The notes: a model not told the origin generated them from the letters alone. 64,000 nucleotides of DNA from MFD01213-c1 sp963704405 (GCA_963704405.1 OY969903.1:4340001-4404000); one strand, 5' to 3'. Shown: positions 37,815-48,588, numbered from the stretch's first letter. Numbers and translations are program-made.

Positions 37815-38723
37815 TGGCCGGGCTTTGTCAAGTCACAGACAGCTAGTGCTTTGGGAGCAGGGCAACCGCATTCTCCCGTAATTTGTTAGACTGACTTTTT
37901 TATCGCTCAAGGATGGGCGCTTGGAGGTCAGGATGGCCGAATCCCGCATGTACGTGGCATCGACGGCTTCATACTTCCAATGGTGACTGACGGGCAGAGG
38001 AATAAGCGGTCTCATTGAGGCGATTTTTCCGGAGAATACAACGGTGGTTCGCAACTCGTACTGCTGAGATGCATGACGTGGACGACTAAATGGAATGCGG
38101 CGCGGCATGATCCATCGCTAGTTCGCTATTTGCTCGATCATATAGCTAAACATGCACCTCATCATGCGTCTGTTTAGCTCCACCGTAACAGAACGATGCG
38201 TATTCCCTCACCAGAAGGCATGAGCGGTTCAACGCGTTCAGCAGGTATTCACCTTTTTCTTCTATAAACATTCCCGTCTCCATCCCATTTCAGTTTGCCC
38301 TGTCGCTGCCGCTGATCTTGCGCTTCGCCGACATTTCTCAGAAATTGAGTTATGGTTTCATGGAGCTACTTAGCGGCAACCTGAAAATTGCCCTCATGGC
38401 CATTACAAGATGGTAAAAACCGTATAAGCTCGGCCCATCTTCGAGACGAGCCAATCCTTAAAATCACAGGCTTAAGTTGTAAATAGAGATTCAGCAGAAG
38501 ATTGTGGATTTGAGTCCATTTGACTCTCCCCCTCTCCGTTCGATATTTCGCGGCAAGCAACCACGGGCTGCTATCATTCCCATTCGTTTTCGCCATAGAC
38601 CAAGATTCGCACGAGCATATCGTACTAAACCCGTACTAAACCCTTGAAAAATATATGAATCCCTATAATCTATGGAGATCGTAACGCCCGTATTTGCAAG
38701 CGTTTCGGGTTTTGACGAAGTAG
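37815..38723. other. Gene-free right end of the island
   Basis: About 0.9 kb in which no frame has convincing composition plus a start signal. A 91-codon minus-strand frame at 37833-38108 is the best but remains doubtful. Confidence 0.5.
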
Positions 38724-38767
38724 CTTCGGAACCAAGGATTACAGGTTCGACTCCTGTCGAGTGCATT
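38724..38767 (+). other. attR: right attachment repeat of the island
   Basis: This copy of the tRNA-Arg 3' half differs at two positions from the tRNA copy (A for G twice, in the anticodon-stem side). No complete tRNA is formed here. It marks the right island boundary; the next gene is core metabolism. Confidence 0.9.
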
Positions 38768-38984
38768 TTTCGTCCCCTTCAGGCGACACACGCACTCTTC
38801 CTTCCCCATTATTGCAATATATTGCCAAAATTTCCGTTTATACCGGATGGAGAAGCATTTCGACCGTATTTCGCAACGTTTGCAAGTCGATAACATGCTA
38901 TAGCCTTGTTCGGTTCGGTGTGTGAGGGTAAGTTAAATCTTGTATTAACAAGTCGGGTAAAACCTTAGGCGTTGGAGCGACGTA

Positions 38985-39581
38985 ATGATGGGCGTGACCA
39001 GCAAACCGGCGATTCGTCGTCTGCTTCGCGAAAAACTCGCCTTGATGACTCCCGCCGAGCGCCACGTTAAATCTCTGGCGTCGTGCGGATTAATCGCGGG
39101 GACAGCCGAGTTTTCGCAGGCGCGGGTGGTGATGCTTTATCTGAGCACGCCGGAGGAAGTGGATACGGCTTCGCTGGCGCTTCGCTGTTGGCAGGCAGGA
39201 AAAACCGTTGTAGTTCCGAAGGTTTCGTGGGATCAGCGCCGGATGCTCCCAGTCGAAATCACCAGCCTTCAGAATGGCCTGACCAGCACCGGCCCCGGCA
39301 TTCGCGAACCCATCGCCGGCAAACCCATCCCCCTCGACCTTTTAGATCTTGTCATCGTTCCGGGCCTTGGATTCACGGCCAGCGGGTTCCGCATTGGACG
39401 CGGGATGGGGTTTTATGACCGATTCCTGGCGCAAAGCGATTTCATCGGCCGCGCATGCGGGCTGGCATTTGAAGAACAGGTGGTTGAGCAGATTCCCGTG
39501 CTTGACCATGACATTCCGCTTAGTATGCTGGTGACTGATCGGGGCATCCGCCGATTCGCACCGAGCTGCATTCAAAGTTAG
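38985..39581 (+). CDS. 5-formyltetrahydrofolate cyclo-ligase
   Basis: This converts 5-formyl-THF to 5,10-methenyl-THF with ATP, returning a storage folate to one-carbon metabolism in the cytosol. The 198-residue protein shows KPAIRRLLREKLALMTPAER at the N-terminus and the ATP-binding signature DLVIVPGLGFTASGFRIGRG with MGFYDRFL. GGAG stands 7 nt before the ATG at 38985; a second ATG follows directly. It lies just outside the island's right boundary and probably was adjacent to the tRNA-Arg region before integration. Confidence 0.93.
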   Translation: MMGVTSKPAIRRLLREKLALMTPAERHVKSLASCGLIAGTAEFSQARVVMLYLSTPEEVDTASLALRCWQAGKTVVVPKVSWDQRRMLPVEITSLQNGLTSTGPGIREPIAGKPIPLDLLDLVIVPGLGFTASGFRIGRGMGFYDRFLAQSDFIGRACGLAFEEQVVEQIPVLDHDIPLSMLVTDRGIRRFAPSCIQS

Positions 39582-39664
39582 CCGAAGGTGAGCCAGTTCA
39601 TCCGAAGCAATGGCGACGGACAATTGGCAGCCGCGGCTGATAAACAGAGAACATGGAGGTTCTC

Positions 39665-40885
39665 ATGGGTCGTTCCCGCCGCACGCGCGCCAGCCGCGCG
39701 TTTATTGCATTCCTTGTCATCCTGATCACACTTGGATCTGTGTTTCAGTTTCATCGTCTTCGAAAGGCGAATGCTTCGCCATTGAAGGCTGATGCCGCTG
39801 CGATGCCGTTGCCTGATGCGGCGAAACCGCAGGCGGCGAGTGTTGCCGCGATGCCTGCTGCGCCGGTGGTTCCGCAATCACCCCTGCAAAACGTGGCGGC
39901 CATGGTGAGCCAGACGCCGGCATCGGTGGTTGGGGCCTCGAACCGCCCCGCCGATAGTCTGACACCGGCGATCTGGAATGCGCCAAAGCCGGCGGCTCCG
40001 GTGACGCCGCTGGTCACGAATACTTCCGTTAATCCAGCCTCGGCTATTCCAGCAGCACCGACGCCGGCCACGCCCGTATCCACGCCCGCCGCGCATGCGG
40101 CGAACACAGAAGTTGCGACGGTTTCGGCTCATCCGCTGATCGACGCCAAGGCCAAAGCCGATTCCGGCGATCTTATTTCCGCACGCAAAACACTGAACGA
40201 CGCGCTGCTGGCGGGGAACCTTTCAGCAACCGATGCCGATTCAGTGAAGAAGCAGATCGCGCAGATCAACCAGACGCTGGTTTTTTCGCCGAAGCATTTC
40301 GCCAATGATCCATACGGCGGTGTCTATAGCGTGCGGCCAGGGCAGAAACTCGCGAACATCGCCAACGAACACGACATCAGTTGGCAGCTCCTGCTTCGGC
40401 TGAACAACATGAGCGACCCGCGCAAGCTTCGTGCCGGCCAGGCATTGAAGGTGGTCAAAGGGCCGTTCCATGTGGTGGTGAGCAAGAGCTTGTTCACGAT
40501 GGATGTTTACCTGGGATCGCCGGGGGAACCGGGCTCGATGTATATCACGACATACATGGTGGGGCTGGGGCGCGATGATTCGACGCCGACGGGGACCTGG
40601 ATGATCAAGGACAAGGTCACGCATCCGACCTATTACAGCCCGCGCGGCGAAGGGGTGATCTCCTCAGATGATCCGAAGAACCCGCTGGGACCGTTCTGGC
40701 TGGGGCTGGCGGGAACGGATGGCCACGCGGTGGGGAAGGCATCGTACGGAATCCACGGGACGATTGAGCCGGACAGCATCGGCAAGATGGCCTCGATGGG
40801 GTGCATCCGGATGCATAATGAGGATGTGGCCCTGGTGTATGAACTGCTCGTAGAGGGGAAGAGCACAGTGATTGTGAAGGATTGA
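39665..40885 (+). CDS. L,D-transpeptidase (YkuD) with LysM domain
   Basis: The start is taken at ATG 39665, with GGAGG 5 nt upstream. A signal anchor (AFIAFLVILITLGSVFQF) is followed by a Pro/Ala-rich linker of about 130 residues. A TPR-like helical stretch (GDLISARKTLNDALLAGNLS) precedes a LysM peptidoglycan-binding domain (GGVYSVRPGQKLANIANEHD, about residues 220-262). The YkuD catalytic domain ends in SYGIHGTIEPDSIGKMASMG and CIRMHNED, with His and Cys of the HGT...GCIRM motif intact. It should form 3-3 cross-links in peptidoglycan or attach proteins to it, outside the cytoplasmic membrane. Confidence 0.94.
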   Translation: MGRSRRTRASRAFIAFLVILITLGSVFQFHRLRKANASPLKADAAAMPLPDAAKPQAASVAAMPAAPVVPQSPLQNVAAMVSQTPASVVGASNRPADSLTPAIWNAPKPAAPVTPLVTNTSVNPASAIPAAPTPATPVSTPAAHAANTEVATVSAHPLIDAKAKADSGDLISARKTLNDALLAGNLSATDADSVKKQIAQINQTLVFSPKHFANDPYGGVYSVRPGQKLANIANEHDISWQLLLRLNNMSDPRKLRAGQALKVVKGPFHVVVSKSLFTMDVYLGSPGEPGSMYITTYMVGLGRDDSTPTGTWMIKDKVTHPTYYSPRGEGVISSDDPKNPLGPFWLGLAGTDGHAVGKASYGIHGTIEPDSIGKMASMGCIRMHNEDVALVYELLVEGKSTVIVKD

Positions 40886-40927
40886 AGGGGGTATGAAACA
40901 AGTTGTTTTGGTTGGGTGATTAAAGGA

Positions 40928-40962
40928 AAACGCCCGCGGCCTCCTCCGAGCCGCGGGCGTTT
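40928..40962. terminator. Bidirectional hairpin between convergent genes
   Basis: Stem AAACGCCCGCGGC / GCCGCGGGCGTTT (13 bp, 9-nt loop). It lies between the L,D-transpeptidase gene and the end of the leftward secretion gene array and can serve both. Confidence 0.85.
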
Positions 40963-40981
40963 GAGTTTTGGGGTTTTGGCG

Positions 40982-43900
40982 TCAGTTGGAATTGGCGATT
41001 CTGTAGACAGTGGGGCTTAAGTTCAGGGTACGAGTGCCTGTTGCGGCGTCCAGGGTATATCCTATTGATGAACGGTCCAAGAGGAGGGCTGCGCGACGGA
41101 CAACGACGAGTTGGTCGCCGCGCCAGCCTTGGAGCGTGACGTAGGCGGTAAAGGAATCAGAATGGGTGGTGATGAGATTGCTGAGCCGGGTTAAGGCGAG
41201 GAAACGAGCCTGAAAATCACCCGTGACTCCGGAAGTTGGGCCATAGGGGCTGGAAGTCTTGAAAATGGGGTAAGGATTTGCGGCATCGTTCGGAGTCAGC
41301 ACACCCTGGCGGGCGTCAGGCACTTGCACGTCGGTAGCGGGCGTTAGAAAAATCGTGCTATTCGCGTTCTGGAACGTATTGAGGGGAGCACCGATATTGT
41401 CAACGACCTTGTTGAGGTCGAGGATTGACTTGAATGGACCGTTTTGTTCGCGATAGGTGACGATCATCCGTGCAATAGCCGCTGAATCGGCTTGATCGAT
41501 ACTGCCGTCGGCATTGCGGGCAAGCGGCAGCGTGGCCAAAACGTTCCAGCTTGCAGTATTGATATTGATCAAGCCGTGGAGAGGGACAGCGTCCTCGAGA
41601 TAGTTGGCGGCGGTATTTGGCGAATTGGTATTGGCGACTGATACGGGGACGATCGCGCCGGCGCCACCATTACGGAGGTAGGAGTCGGGATCAATGTCCG
41701 GTCCGTAGTCATCGTGGGGGGCCTGGACCGTGAAGTAGTCGAACAAATTATAAGCCCATTCATACGGATCCGCGACGTTCGCAGGCAAGATGGAGGTTGC
41801 GGTGGCGGAGATAGGACAGAACCGACCAATCTGCTCCGTCAGATTATAATTGGTTGAGGGTAAAGTGGGATCGTCATCGGGGCTGGAGTCTTCCGCATAA
41901 TAGGCATCCATGCTGATGCTATTGCACTCAACTATGGTGAATGGAGGCGCAGCTCCAGGCGCTACGTAGTATAAGGTGTATGCGCCAATAAATGGGATTT
42001 GAAGCATATCGCCGTTTCGAGCAAAACCGCCGTACGGATAAATATTTTTGCCGGCGGCGTTTTTATAGGGGCAGGGCCAGTCATTATTGTTGATCTGAAT
42101 AACGTGCCACGGGGGATTGGGCGCGCCTCCACTGTAAGCGTCGGTAACCGTAATATTTTTGGGAGGAACAAGTACGGTGGTGGGCTCGCCGGTTCCCGGC
42201 GTATAGACTTGTGCTGGACTTAACGGGAAAACACACTTCCAGTAATCGGTCGCCGCGGTGGGGGCAGTAGGATTTGAGACCTGGGTGGGACGAAAATAAA
42301 CATTTACATCCCCATTGTTATAAACAGCGCCGTGGGCATCAAACTGGTCCATGGGAACATTGTCCCAGAGATTTGTTTCATCATATTGATGAGTAGGATC
42401 GTGATCGTTGGGAAATTTAGCGGCGCTTGTGGTCTGTGCTCCAGTGGCATCGCGAGTGCGGAAGAGGACGACTTCCTGAGGAGGGTTTCCGGTTCCTGCT
42501 GAAAATGCCAATTGCTCCAGACCGGGGACGGCGAACACCTGTCCAGCGCTCTTGACTGTCACGTTGGCTGGAATATTTCCCGGGTCACTTACAAGAAAGA
42601 TATAACCGCCGGGAGGAATAGCCGGGGCACCGGTCCAAACCGCAGCTGCTGCATTAACTTCACTTAATTGGGGAGTTGCAGTGGTTCGATCAATAACACC
42701 CAAGCGACAGCCCAGCCCGATATTCACCTGAGGGGCGATGGCGGCAGGGGCAGCGCCCATATAAAAGGTCGGGTTAGTAGCTGTAGCGACTTGGCCACCG
42801 GGATACTGAACCTGGACATACGGATTATATAATTCAATTCCGACAAATGATGTTGCCGCGGTAGGGCCCCTTACGATGATCACCTTCGTAATAAAGAGTT
42901 GCTTCTCAGAGCCAAATACATTGGCCGTCAAAACGGGGGTGGGGGCGGAAGGCACGGTCGATGGGTCTGTATAAATCTGAACCTTTCGGCTGGTGATGTC
43001 ATTATCAGTGTCACGAAGATCCATTGCGTTAACGGCAGCAAGCGCAGCACGGAGTTGGACTGACTGGGTTGGAGTAAGAGTATTTACAGTGCCAAGCGGG
43101 AGCGGAGCAGGAGGGGGAGGAGGGGGCGGGACGGGAGTGTTGCGGATGGAGGACTTGAACATCGCGGTACCACCGCCATCGGCTCCAGTTCCGCCAGGCG
43201 CACCATTCCATACACCATCACACATCACGTTGTAGAAACTTCGCCAGAGCTCAGGGAAGGTTGCTGTATTGATGGAGGTTTTTGTTGGGGTGGGGGTCCA
43301 TGGTTCTTTTTGCCAATTTGCCGATTGGTGATATGCGGCCGCGGGCGGCAGCGCGGTGTCGGCGGCTTCGGGAGATGTCGGCGAGGGTGCGGCGGGCAGC
43401 GGGCCAGTGGCAGCAATGCAACGGTAGACACCCCACTGGCCACTACCAAGACTTTTATATTTGACCCAATCGCCGGGGTTGTAGGAGTTGCCGAGCGTGG
43501 CGACTGGGGGATTGTAGGGCGTCATGCCAGGATTTATTACGTCCGAAGCAGTTGTACCGGCAGGATATACGGCTACCGTACCCACAGGAATTGACGTGCC
43601 ACTATTGCGATTACTCACACTGTTAGAAGCGACGAGCAATGGCCGCAGGGGGAAGAAGATGCTCGTGTTGTTGTAGTCAAAATTCTGCTGATACCACAGT
43701 CCGGTGACGGTTGGGTCATAAGGGGTTACGGCGGCGCGGAAACTGGTCGGCGAATTAAAGCTGTTAATCGATTTGGTGAGATACTTGGTTTCCAGATTTG
43801 AACTAGAGGAGATGCTTGTATTCTGGATGCAAAAACGCGAAGCGAGTGAGAGGGTATCGGTCGCGAGAATCGACTGCAATAAAAGAGAGGGCGAAGCGCT

Positions 43901-45178
43901 GTTGATGCCGGGTGAGTCGATTCGGCGGCCGAGCTGATGATATAGTTCATCGCCTTGGGATAAAAATTCATAGTCCGCCCGGCCATCGGGCTTATTCAGC
44001 TTGTCATCGTAATTCTGATTTTGAGCGACGGGAAAGCCGAATCGAAAGACGTTCAGGTTGAACATCTCGGTTGCTGCGCTCGATGGATTGAGCAATTCCT
44101 GGAGGCCAACAGAGCTGGGAAAAAAACATGGATTAATTATCGTTGTTCCGGATTTAAACGCCGCATTGTTGGTATCGTAATCCGCCATCATGCTGCCTGC
44201 GGTGTTCACATTTACGGCAGCGCTGTTGTCGATAATCCGCACGCCGGCGTAGTACGTGATACCGTCGATCTGGTCGACGGGCAGTTTCCAGAGGCCCGAA
44301 TCGGCCTGTCCATCGCCATCCGCATCGGCAGCGAGGATCGCGGTGACATTCGGCGAGGGATTGAGGACCTGCGACCCGTTGGGCAGCATGTATTTCCCGC
44401 TAATGCGATTATAGACATTGAAGGCAGGATAGTTGATGCCGCCCACGGTCTTATATGTCGGCTCGAAGCGCAATTGGTCTTTCGGCGAATTCATCTGCTG
44501 CCAAGGAGCAGCGTTAGTGGGCGGCGAATTGGTGTTAGCCGCAATCGCTATGAAAAACTGGGTCGAAGCACCGGTGCCGGTTGAGACGATATCGCCTTTG
44601 TTGTAGTTGGTCGTTGAATCCCAAGCCGGGCCCATGAGGAACGGTTGGGCCGGGACATCCGGCTGATCGAAACTATAGGGAGCGGCGGTGCTGTTGCTGT
44701 TGATCAAAGGGAGGGAGATGGCAGGCCAATTGGGTGGATTTGCGATAGCCGGGTTGGGACTATAGGTCGTTCCTGCAGTGCGCAGAGCGGGGATGCGCTC
44801 AGCGAGCCAGGTCTTATCAAAGGCACCGTCATAATTATGAAATGTGCTACTGGACGACTTTGGGGGGCGGTAGTCGTTGGTCGCCGTATCGAACAGGTCA
44901 TTAACCACAACGGCCTGAGCGGTGCTAACGACACCGTTGAGGAGGAGGTCAGCCTGAGTGTTGGCGCTATTTTGATAGGACGTGTATCGCTCGACGCGCG
45001 TTGAAGAGATATAGGCGGTTCCCATGAGCGCCAGAAGCACAAGTAGCGCGATGACGAGAATAAGAACGGAACCAGGCTTACGGCGGAACATGCCTCGCAA
45101 ATGCGTGAGCGACGCCATAGGACGAAGCGAGATTCCGCCGGACATTCGAGACTTGCTTCCAGGATTGAATTTAAACAT
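40982..45178 (-). CDS. Giant GspK-like pseudopilin (1398 residues)
   Basis: ATG at 45178 follows GGAGG at 7 nt. A basic N-terminus leads to GSVLILVIALLVLLALMGTA, a prepilin-type helix without the usual Glu at +5, as expected for GspK/PilX-type tip proteins. Near residues 1190-1260, LININTASWNVLATL and QADSAAIARMIVTYREQN followed by FKSILDLNKV give the helix-hairpin-helix pair that marks GspK. The roughly 1100 residues between are Asn/Pro/Thr/Tyr-rich and strand-like, several times longer than ordinary GspK (about 330). It ends the leftward array. It should cap a pseudopilus tip with GspI/GspJ-like partners upstream. Confidence 0.82.
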   Translation of the reverse strand: MFKFNPGSKSRMSGGISLRPMASLTHLRGMFRRKPGSVLILVIALLVLLALMGTAYISSTRVERYTSYQNSANTQADLLLNGVVSTAQAVVVNDLFDTATNDYRPPKSSSSTFHNYDGAFDKTWLAERIPALRTAGTTYSPNPAIANPPNWPAISLPLINSNSTAAPYSFDQPDVPAQPFLMGPAWDSTTNYNKGDIVSTGTGASTQFFIAIAANTNSPPTNAAPWQQMNSPKDQLRFEPTYKTVGGINYPAFNVYNRISGKYMLPNGSQVLNPSPNVTAILAADADGDGQADSGLWKLPVDQIDGITYYAGVRIIDNSAAVNVNTAGSMMADYDTNNAAFKSGTTIINPCFFPSSVGLQELLNPSSAATEMFNLNVFRFGFPVAQNQNYDDKLNKPDGRADYEFLSQGDELYHQLGRRIDSPGINSASPSLLLQSILATDTLSLASRFCIQNTSISSSSNLETKYLTKSINSFNSPTSFRAAVTPYDPTVTGLWYQQNFDYNNTSIFFPLRPLLVASNSVSNRNSGTSIPVGTVAVYPAGTTASDVINPGMTPYNPPVATLGNSYNPGDWVKYKSLGSGQWGVYRCIAATGPLPAAPSPTSPEAADTALPPAAAYHQSANWQKEPWTPTPTKTSINTATFPELWRSFYNVMCDGVWNGAPGGTGADGGGTAMFKSSIRNTPVPPPPPPPAPLPLGTVNTLTPTQSVQLRAALAAVNAMDLRDTDNDITSRKVQIYTDPSTVPSAPTPVLTANVFGSEKQLFITKVIIVRGPTAATSFVGIELYNPYVQVQYPGGQVATATNPTFYMGAAPAAIAPQVNIGLGCRLGVIDRTTATPQLSEVNAAAAVWTGAPAIPPGGYIFLVSDPGNIPANVTVKSAGQVFAVPGLEQLAFSAGTGNPPQEVVLFRTRDATGAQTTSAAKFPNDHDPTHQYDETNLWDNVPMDQFDAHGAVYNNGDVNVYFRPTQVSNPTAPTAATDYWKCVFPLSPAQVYTPGTGEPTTVLVPPKNITVTDAYSGGAPNPPWHVIQINNNDWPCPYKNAAGKNIYPYGGFARNGDMLQIPFIGAYTLYYVAPGAAPPFTIVECNSISMDAYYAEDSSPDDDPTLPSTNYNLTEQIGRFCPISATATSILPANVADPYEWAYNLFDYFTVQAPHDDYGPDIDPDSYLRNGGAGAIVPVSVANTNSPNTAANYLEDAVPLHGLININTASWNVLATLPLARNADGSIDQADSAAIARMIVTYREQNGPFKSILDLNKVVDNIGAPLNTFQNANSTIFLTPATDVQVPDARQGVLTPNDAANPYPIFKTSSPYGPTSGVTGDFQARFLALTRLSNLITTHSDSFTAYVTLQGWRGDQLVVVRRAALLLDRSSIGYTLDAATGTRTLNLSPTVYRIANSN

Positions 45179-45235
45179 CAGAATTCCTCCGCAACTGACT
45201 GGCTGGACGACCGAACGGACAAACTGGCCGCGACC

Positions 45236-47110
45236 TTAATTGCCGGGCACGGTAAATATATATTGATACGTAATGCCATCGGGCAGACGACCCGTCGAGT
45301 CAGTTAACGTGATGGTGATTCGGATCAACTTCACTCGCGCGTCATTTGGACCAAATGCGCACGTATAGGCCGGGATCGGATTGCCAGAGGCCTCGATTGT
45401 TTGAGCCAAAGTTAAATCTGCGTAGTTGCCATTGGAACCGGATGGCGCCAAGGGGTTGATTATTTTTTCAAAACCAAATCCATTGAAGGTTTGGAATCCT
45501 CCGCCGTAGACGCAGCTTCGAACGACATCGCGAACGGGTACCACATCGGGCATGTCGTTATTGGTGAGAGGCCTGCCGGCGCGCGCATACCAGCCTTGCG
45601 CCACCGCATCGCCATTTGTGTCGCGGGGGAGACCATACCAGCGAATCTGCCTGCGCCAGAGGCCGGGGTTTTCGGTGCCTGGGGTGTTCGCGACATACGC
45701 GGGATCGGAACTCTTATCGACATAGAAGTCGAGGACGCCATCTGACACAGCAGAAAGCACTTCACCATAGGTCCCATCGTTGGAACTGGGGCTTGCGGCA
45801 AACGGCGGCGACGGAGTGCAGTCAGATGGATCGTTGTTCTGAGTAACAAAATCACCGGCAAATTCGACAGTGAACTGGCTGCAGCCCTGGAGAAAATAGG
45901 GCGAGGCCTTGGCCATAGCAATCGCGCCAAGAGGCTTCTGGGCAAAGGGCTCGCAGTGGAAGCGACCAGCAATTGCGTCATTGGCGTTTGCCGACGCCGG
46001 CGCCGGAAACTGATTCGCAGATGGCAATGTTGGAGTACCCGCCATTAGTTGTTCCCACCAGGCTACGTTGCCGCTGGCGGGAGAGCTATAAAAGCCAGTA
46101 ACATTGCCCGAAGCCGGAGCCAAGTAACTTTGGAGCTTGTAATTGAACGAGGAAATGCGCGTTGCGGCTAAATCAAAACGGGAATGGCGGAGCGCAAACG
46201 CCTGGCTATCGGAGGGAATGGAAGCGGCTTGGGCATTGGCCGAAAGAGGCTCAAGTTCATTTGCATATGGACCAGCCGACCTGGGAGGATAGGGATTCTG
46301 ACGATCGATGAAACGCTGAGATTTCCCGTTGTCATCATTAATGATGCCGCCGACTGCATCCTGATTTTTTTCGCGGAGGAGCATGGCGACGCGGCCCAGG
46401 ACGAATTGGGTTGCATAGTAGTTGTTAGGGTTGAGAGAGGCTGAGCCTCCCATGCCGGGGAAGGTTATGGGGGTGCCGTTGGTGTCGACCTTGTATGCGC
46501 CATTGTTGTCCGGAAGCCAGAGGTGGCCATACCAGATCCAGGCTTCGTCTGAGGACATGTCGGCGGTGATAAAACCATTGTTGCCGGTCTGACGGGGAAA
46601 AACGTCGCGGGCAAAAAAGGAAAGGACATCGATACGATGATTGCGGAAGTTGTAGGTGAGGGGAGAAATGACCTCGCCGGGCTTTTTGGTGTCGCCTTCG
46701 TTGCCGTCTCCGTCAATATCGATGGTGAGTTCGCGGCGGTAGCTGGGGGAGGAACTGGAGATAACACCAACACCTTTATCCCCGGCTTCATCAGCGCGAT
46801 CGCGGAAGGCGGGGACGGCGATGTTGTTGATGATGAGGCAGGCCGCGTTGGGCGGCTGGCCGTTGGGGATCATCGCGTTGAAATCATTCTGGAAAGTCGC
46901 CTGGGCGGCGCGGCTATCGCGACCGGCGGCGGTGATGGCCTGGCCTTGTCCAACAGCCTGGCTGGTGTATTGGAAAACTTTGTTGATGCCGAGAATAAGA
47001 ATGACGACAAGCGCGATGGAGATCATCAATTCGACCAGTGTGAATCCGCCGCACGCGGTATGGCAGTTGGTCGAGGATGGAGCTTTTGATGACTTCATTA
47101 GGCGGCTCAT
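45236..47110 (-). CDS. GspJ/PilW-like pseudopilin (624 residues)
   Basis: A prepilin signal is present at the N-terminus: THE basic leader ends in CGG, then FTLVELMISIALVVILILGI with Glu at +5. A long coiled helix (AGRDSRAAQATFQNDFNAMI) and a large strand-rich domain follow. At 624 residues it is about three times the size of standard GspJ. It lies 58 nt upstream of the GspK-like gene and 16 nt downstream of the GspI/PilV-like gene, the usual I-J-K order of minor pseudopilins. Confidence 0.82.
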   Translation of the reverse strand: MSRLMKSSKAPSSTNCHTACGGFTLVELMISIALVVILILGINKVFQYTSQAVGQGQAITAAGRDSRAAQATFQNDFNAMIPNGQPPNAACLIINNIAVPAFRDRADEAGDKGVGVISSSSPSYRRELTIDIDGDGNEGDTKKPGEVISPLTYNFRNHRIDVLSFFARDVFPRQTGNNGFITADMSSDEAWIWYGHLWLPDNNGAYKVDTNGTPITFPGMGGSASLNPNNYYATQFVLGRVAMLLREKNQDAVGGIINDDNGKSQRFIDRQNPYPPRSAGPYANELEPLSANAQAASIPSDSQAFALRHSRFDLAATRISSFNYKLQSYLAPASGNVTGFYSSPASGNVAWWEQLMAGTPTLPSANQFPAPASANANDAIAGRFHCEPFAQKPLGAIAMAKASPYFLQGCSQFTVEFAGDFVTQNNDPSDCTPSPPFAASPSSNDGTYGEVLSAVSDGVLDFYVDKSSDPAYVANTPGTENPGLWRRQIRWYGLPRDTNGDAVAQGWYARAGRPLTNNDMPDVVPVRDVVRSCVYGGGFQTFNGFGFEKIINPLAPSGSNGNYADLTLAQTIEASGNPIPAYTCAFGPNDARVKLIRITITLTDSTGRLPDGITYQYIFTVPGN

Positions 47111-47125
47111 GTTTCTGGATGGCGT

Positions 47126-48574
47126 TTACTGTGCGGGGATGATGGTCGTGTAGACGGCGATATCCTGCACAGCGCCGGTGTATGTTTCATTTGGGGGTGC
47201 GACGGTTGGGTCGGTTTTTCCAACTCCAATAATGTAAACTTTCGCGCGGAGATCCTTAGCCGTGGCAACTCGATTGACGAGGGCAGTATTGGGAACGGTA
47301 TCGGGGCTTGAATCAGCGCCGGGGCCGCCGCGCATTCCGTAGGCGGGGTCGAGGTCGTACAAACCAGGGTTAGTGGGTATCGCAGCGCCGAGGCGGAAGA
47401 TACGACCGTTCAGTGCGCCGACGTGGAAGGGGTAATTAATCGGTGAGGCTGGTGTGGAGTCAGCGGGAATGGTGTCCCTCGGCAAAGGGTAATCAGCAGC
47501 CGCGGGCTTTGATGGATCGAAGGGATAGTCGTCAGCGATAATGACGAATGCACCAGGCGCTGCTGTCTGCGGAGGTGGTTTGACGGCTGGATTGAGCTGA
47601 TCACCAAAAAGTTGGATGCGGCCAGCGGCGGAGCCGGGATAGTAATTGATTGCGGCATAGGCAACGGATGGCTGCAGGGTGAGAGTGGGATAGAGTTGGA
47701 CTTGTTTACTTACAATTAAGTTGTCAAAAGCATCGTCACTGGTTGCCCAATAGCCATCGTTTCCAGCTCCCCCACTCAGATGGTCGGCTTGGGAGAGACC
47801 GTCTGCAGCATCAAGTTCGAATGTTCCAGACACGGTTTGGCGACCCAGACGATAGGTTCGTCCCCTGGGCATGCTGGCGCCGGCAACAGTCAGCGGGACG
47901 AGAACGCTGTCGCCTTCATGTGGGACGCCACCGTTAATCGCGATATAAGCCGGAGTTATTGTTGTAGCTGTTCCTATCTGCGCAAATGATCCTTGCGTCA
48001 CGGTAGCTTTGACGATGGCGGGATAATAGTTCACATCAACAGCGGGGTCATAGGTTGAGCGATTGCGAACCTCGACAGCGACGACAATGAGCTGGGCGAC
48101 AGGGGAATTATTTTCCCGCTTGTAGAACGGGACGTAGGCGTAGCGAGAGTCATCGGGAAGGATGAAGTTTGCTTTGGTGAGAGCCCATCGCGCACCGGTG
48201 AAGGGAACGACGACCGCTGGAGGATGTTCTATTACGCCGGACCCGGCGGCACCGGGGACGTGATACTTAATGGTTGGGGGAAATATTGAAAAATCTGTGG
48301 GATGATCGCTTCGTAGCGGACTTTCCAAACTGGGTGTGGTCTTAGGCACGGAGATCATCGTGTTCACCGCCTGACGGGAGATGGCGGCGGCGATGCCTTC
48401 CTGGGCGGTGGTTTGGCTTTGCTGAATGGCAACCGGAAAGATGGCCGCGACCATGATAAAACCGACACCGAGGATGACGACGGCGAACATGACTTCGGCG
48501 AAGGAAAAAGCGCACCTATGGCGATGGCAAATGACCAATGGCGAATGGGAACTGTGGGCAATTTGTCGGGACAT
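47126..48574 (-). CDS. GspI/PilV-like pseudopilin (482 residues)
   Basis: The leader ends in basic residues and CA, then FSFAEVMFAVVILGVGFIMV (Glu at +5). An Ala/Gln-rich helix follows (AIQQSQTTAQEGIAAAISRQ). The rest is a large extracytoplasmic domain, Tyr/Pro/Asp-rich. Length is well above that of standard GspI. The predicted cleavage is after Ala, not Gly. Its place in the order before the GspJ-like gene supports a tip role. Confidence 0.8.
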   Translation of the reverse strand: MSRQIAHSSHSPLVICHRHRCAFSFAEVMFAVVILGVGFIMVAAIFPVAIQQSQTTAQEGIAAAISRQAVNTMISVPKTTPSLESPLRSDHPTDFSIFPPTIKYHVPGAAGSGVIEHPPAVVVPFTGARWALTKANFILPDDSRYAYVPFYKRENNSPVAQLIVVAVEVRNRSTYDPAVDVNYYPAIVKATVTQGSFAQIGTATTITPAYIAINGGVPHEGDSVLVPLTVAGASMPRGRTYRLGRQTVSGTFELDAADGLSQADHLSGGAGNDGYWATSDDAFDNLIVSKQVQLYPTLTLQPSVAYAAINYYPGSAAGRIQLFGDQLNPAVKPPPQTAAPGAFVIIADDYPFDPSKPAAADYPLPRDTIPADSTPASPINYPFHVGALNGRIFRLGAAIPTNPGLYDLDPAYGMRGGPGADSSPDTVPNTALVNRVATAKDLRAKVYIIGVGKTDPTVAPPNETYTGAVQDIAVYTTIIPAQ

Positions 48575-48588
48575 TACATTTTACCTTT

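Noticed and set aside
37833..38108. Minus-strand 91-codon frame at the right end of the island
   Set aside because: No ribosome site, mixed composition and no recognisable domain; not enough support for a gene.
38491..38766. Minus-strand frame beginning MHSTGVEPVILGSEATSS
   Set aside because: The same artefact, arising from the partial tRNA copy at attR.
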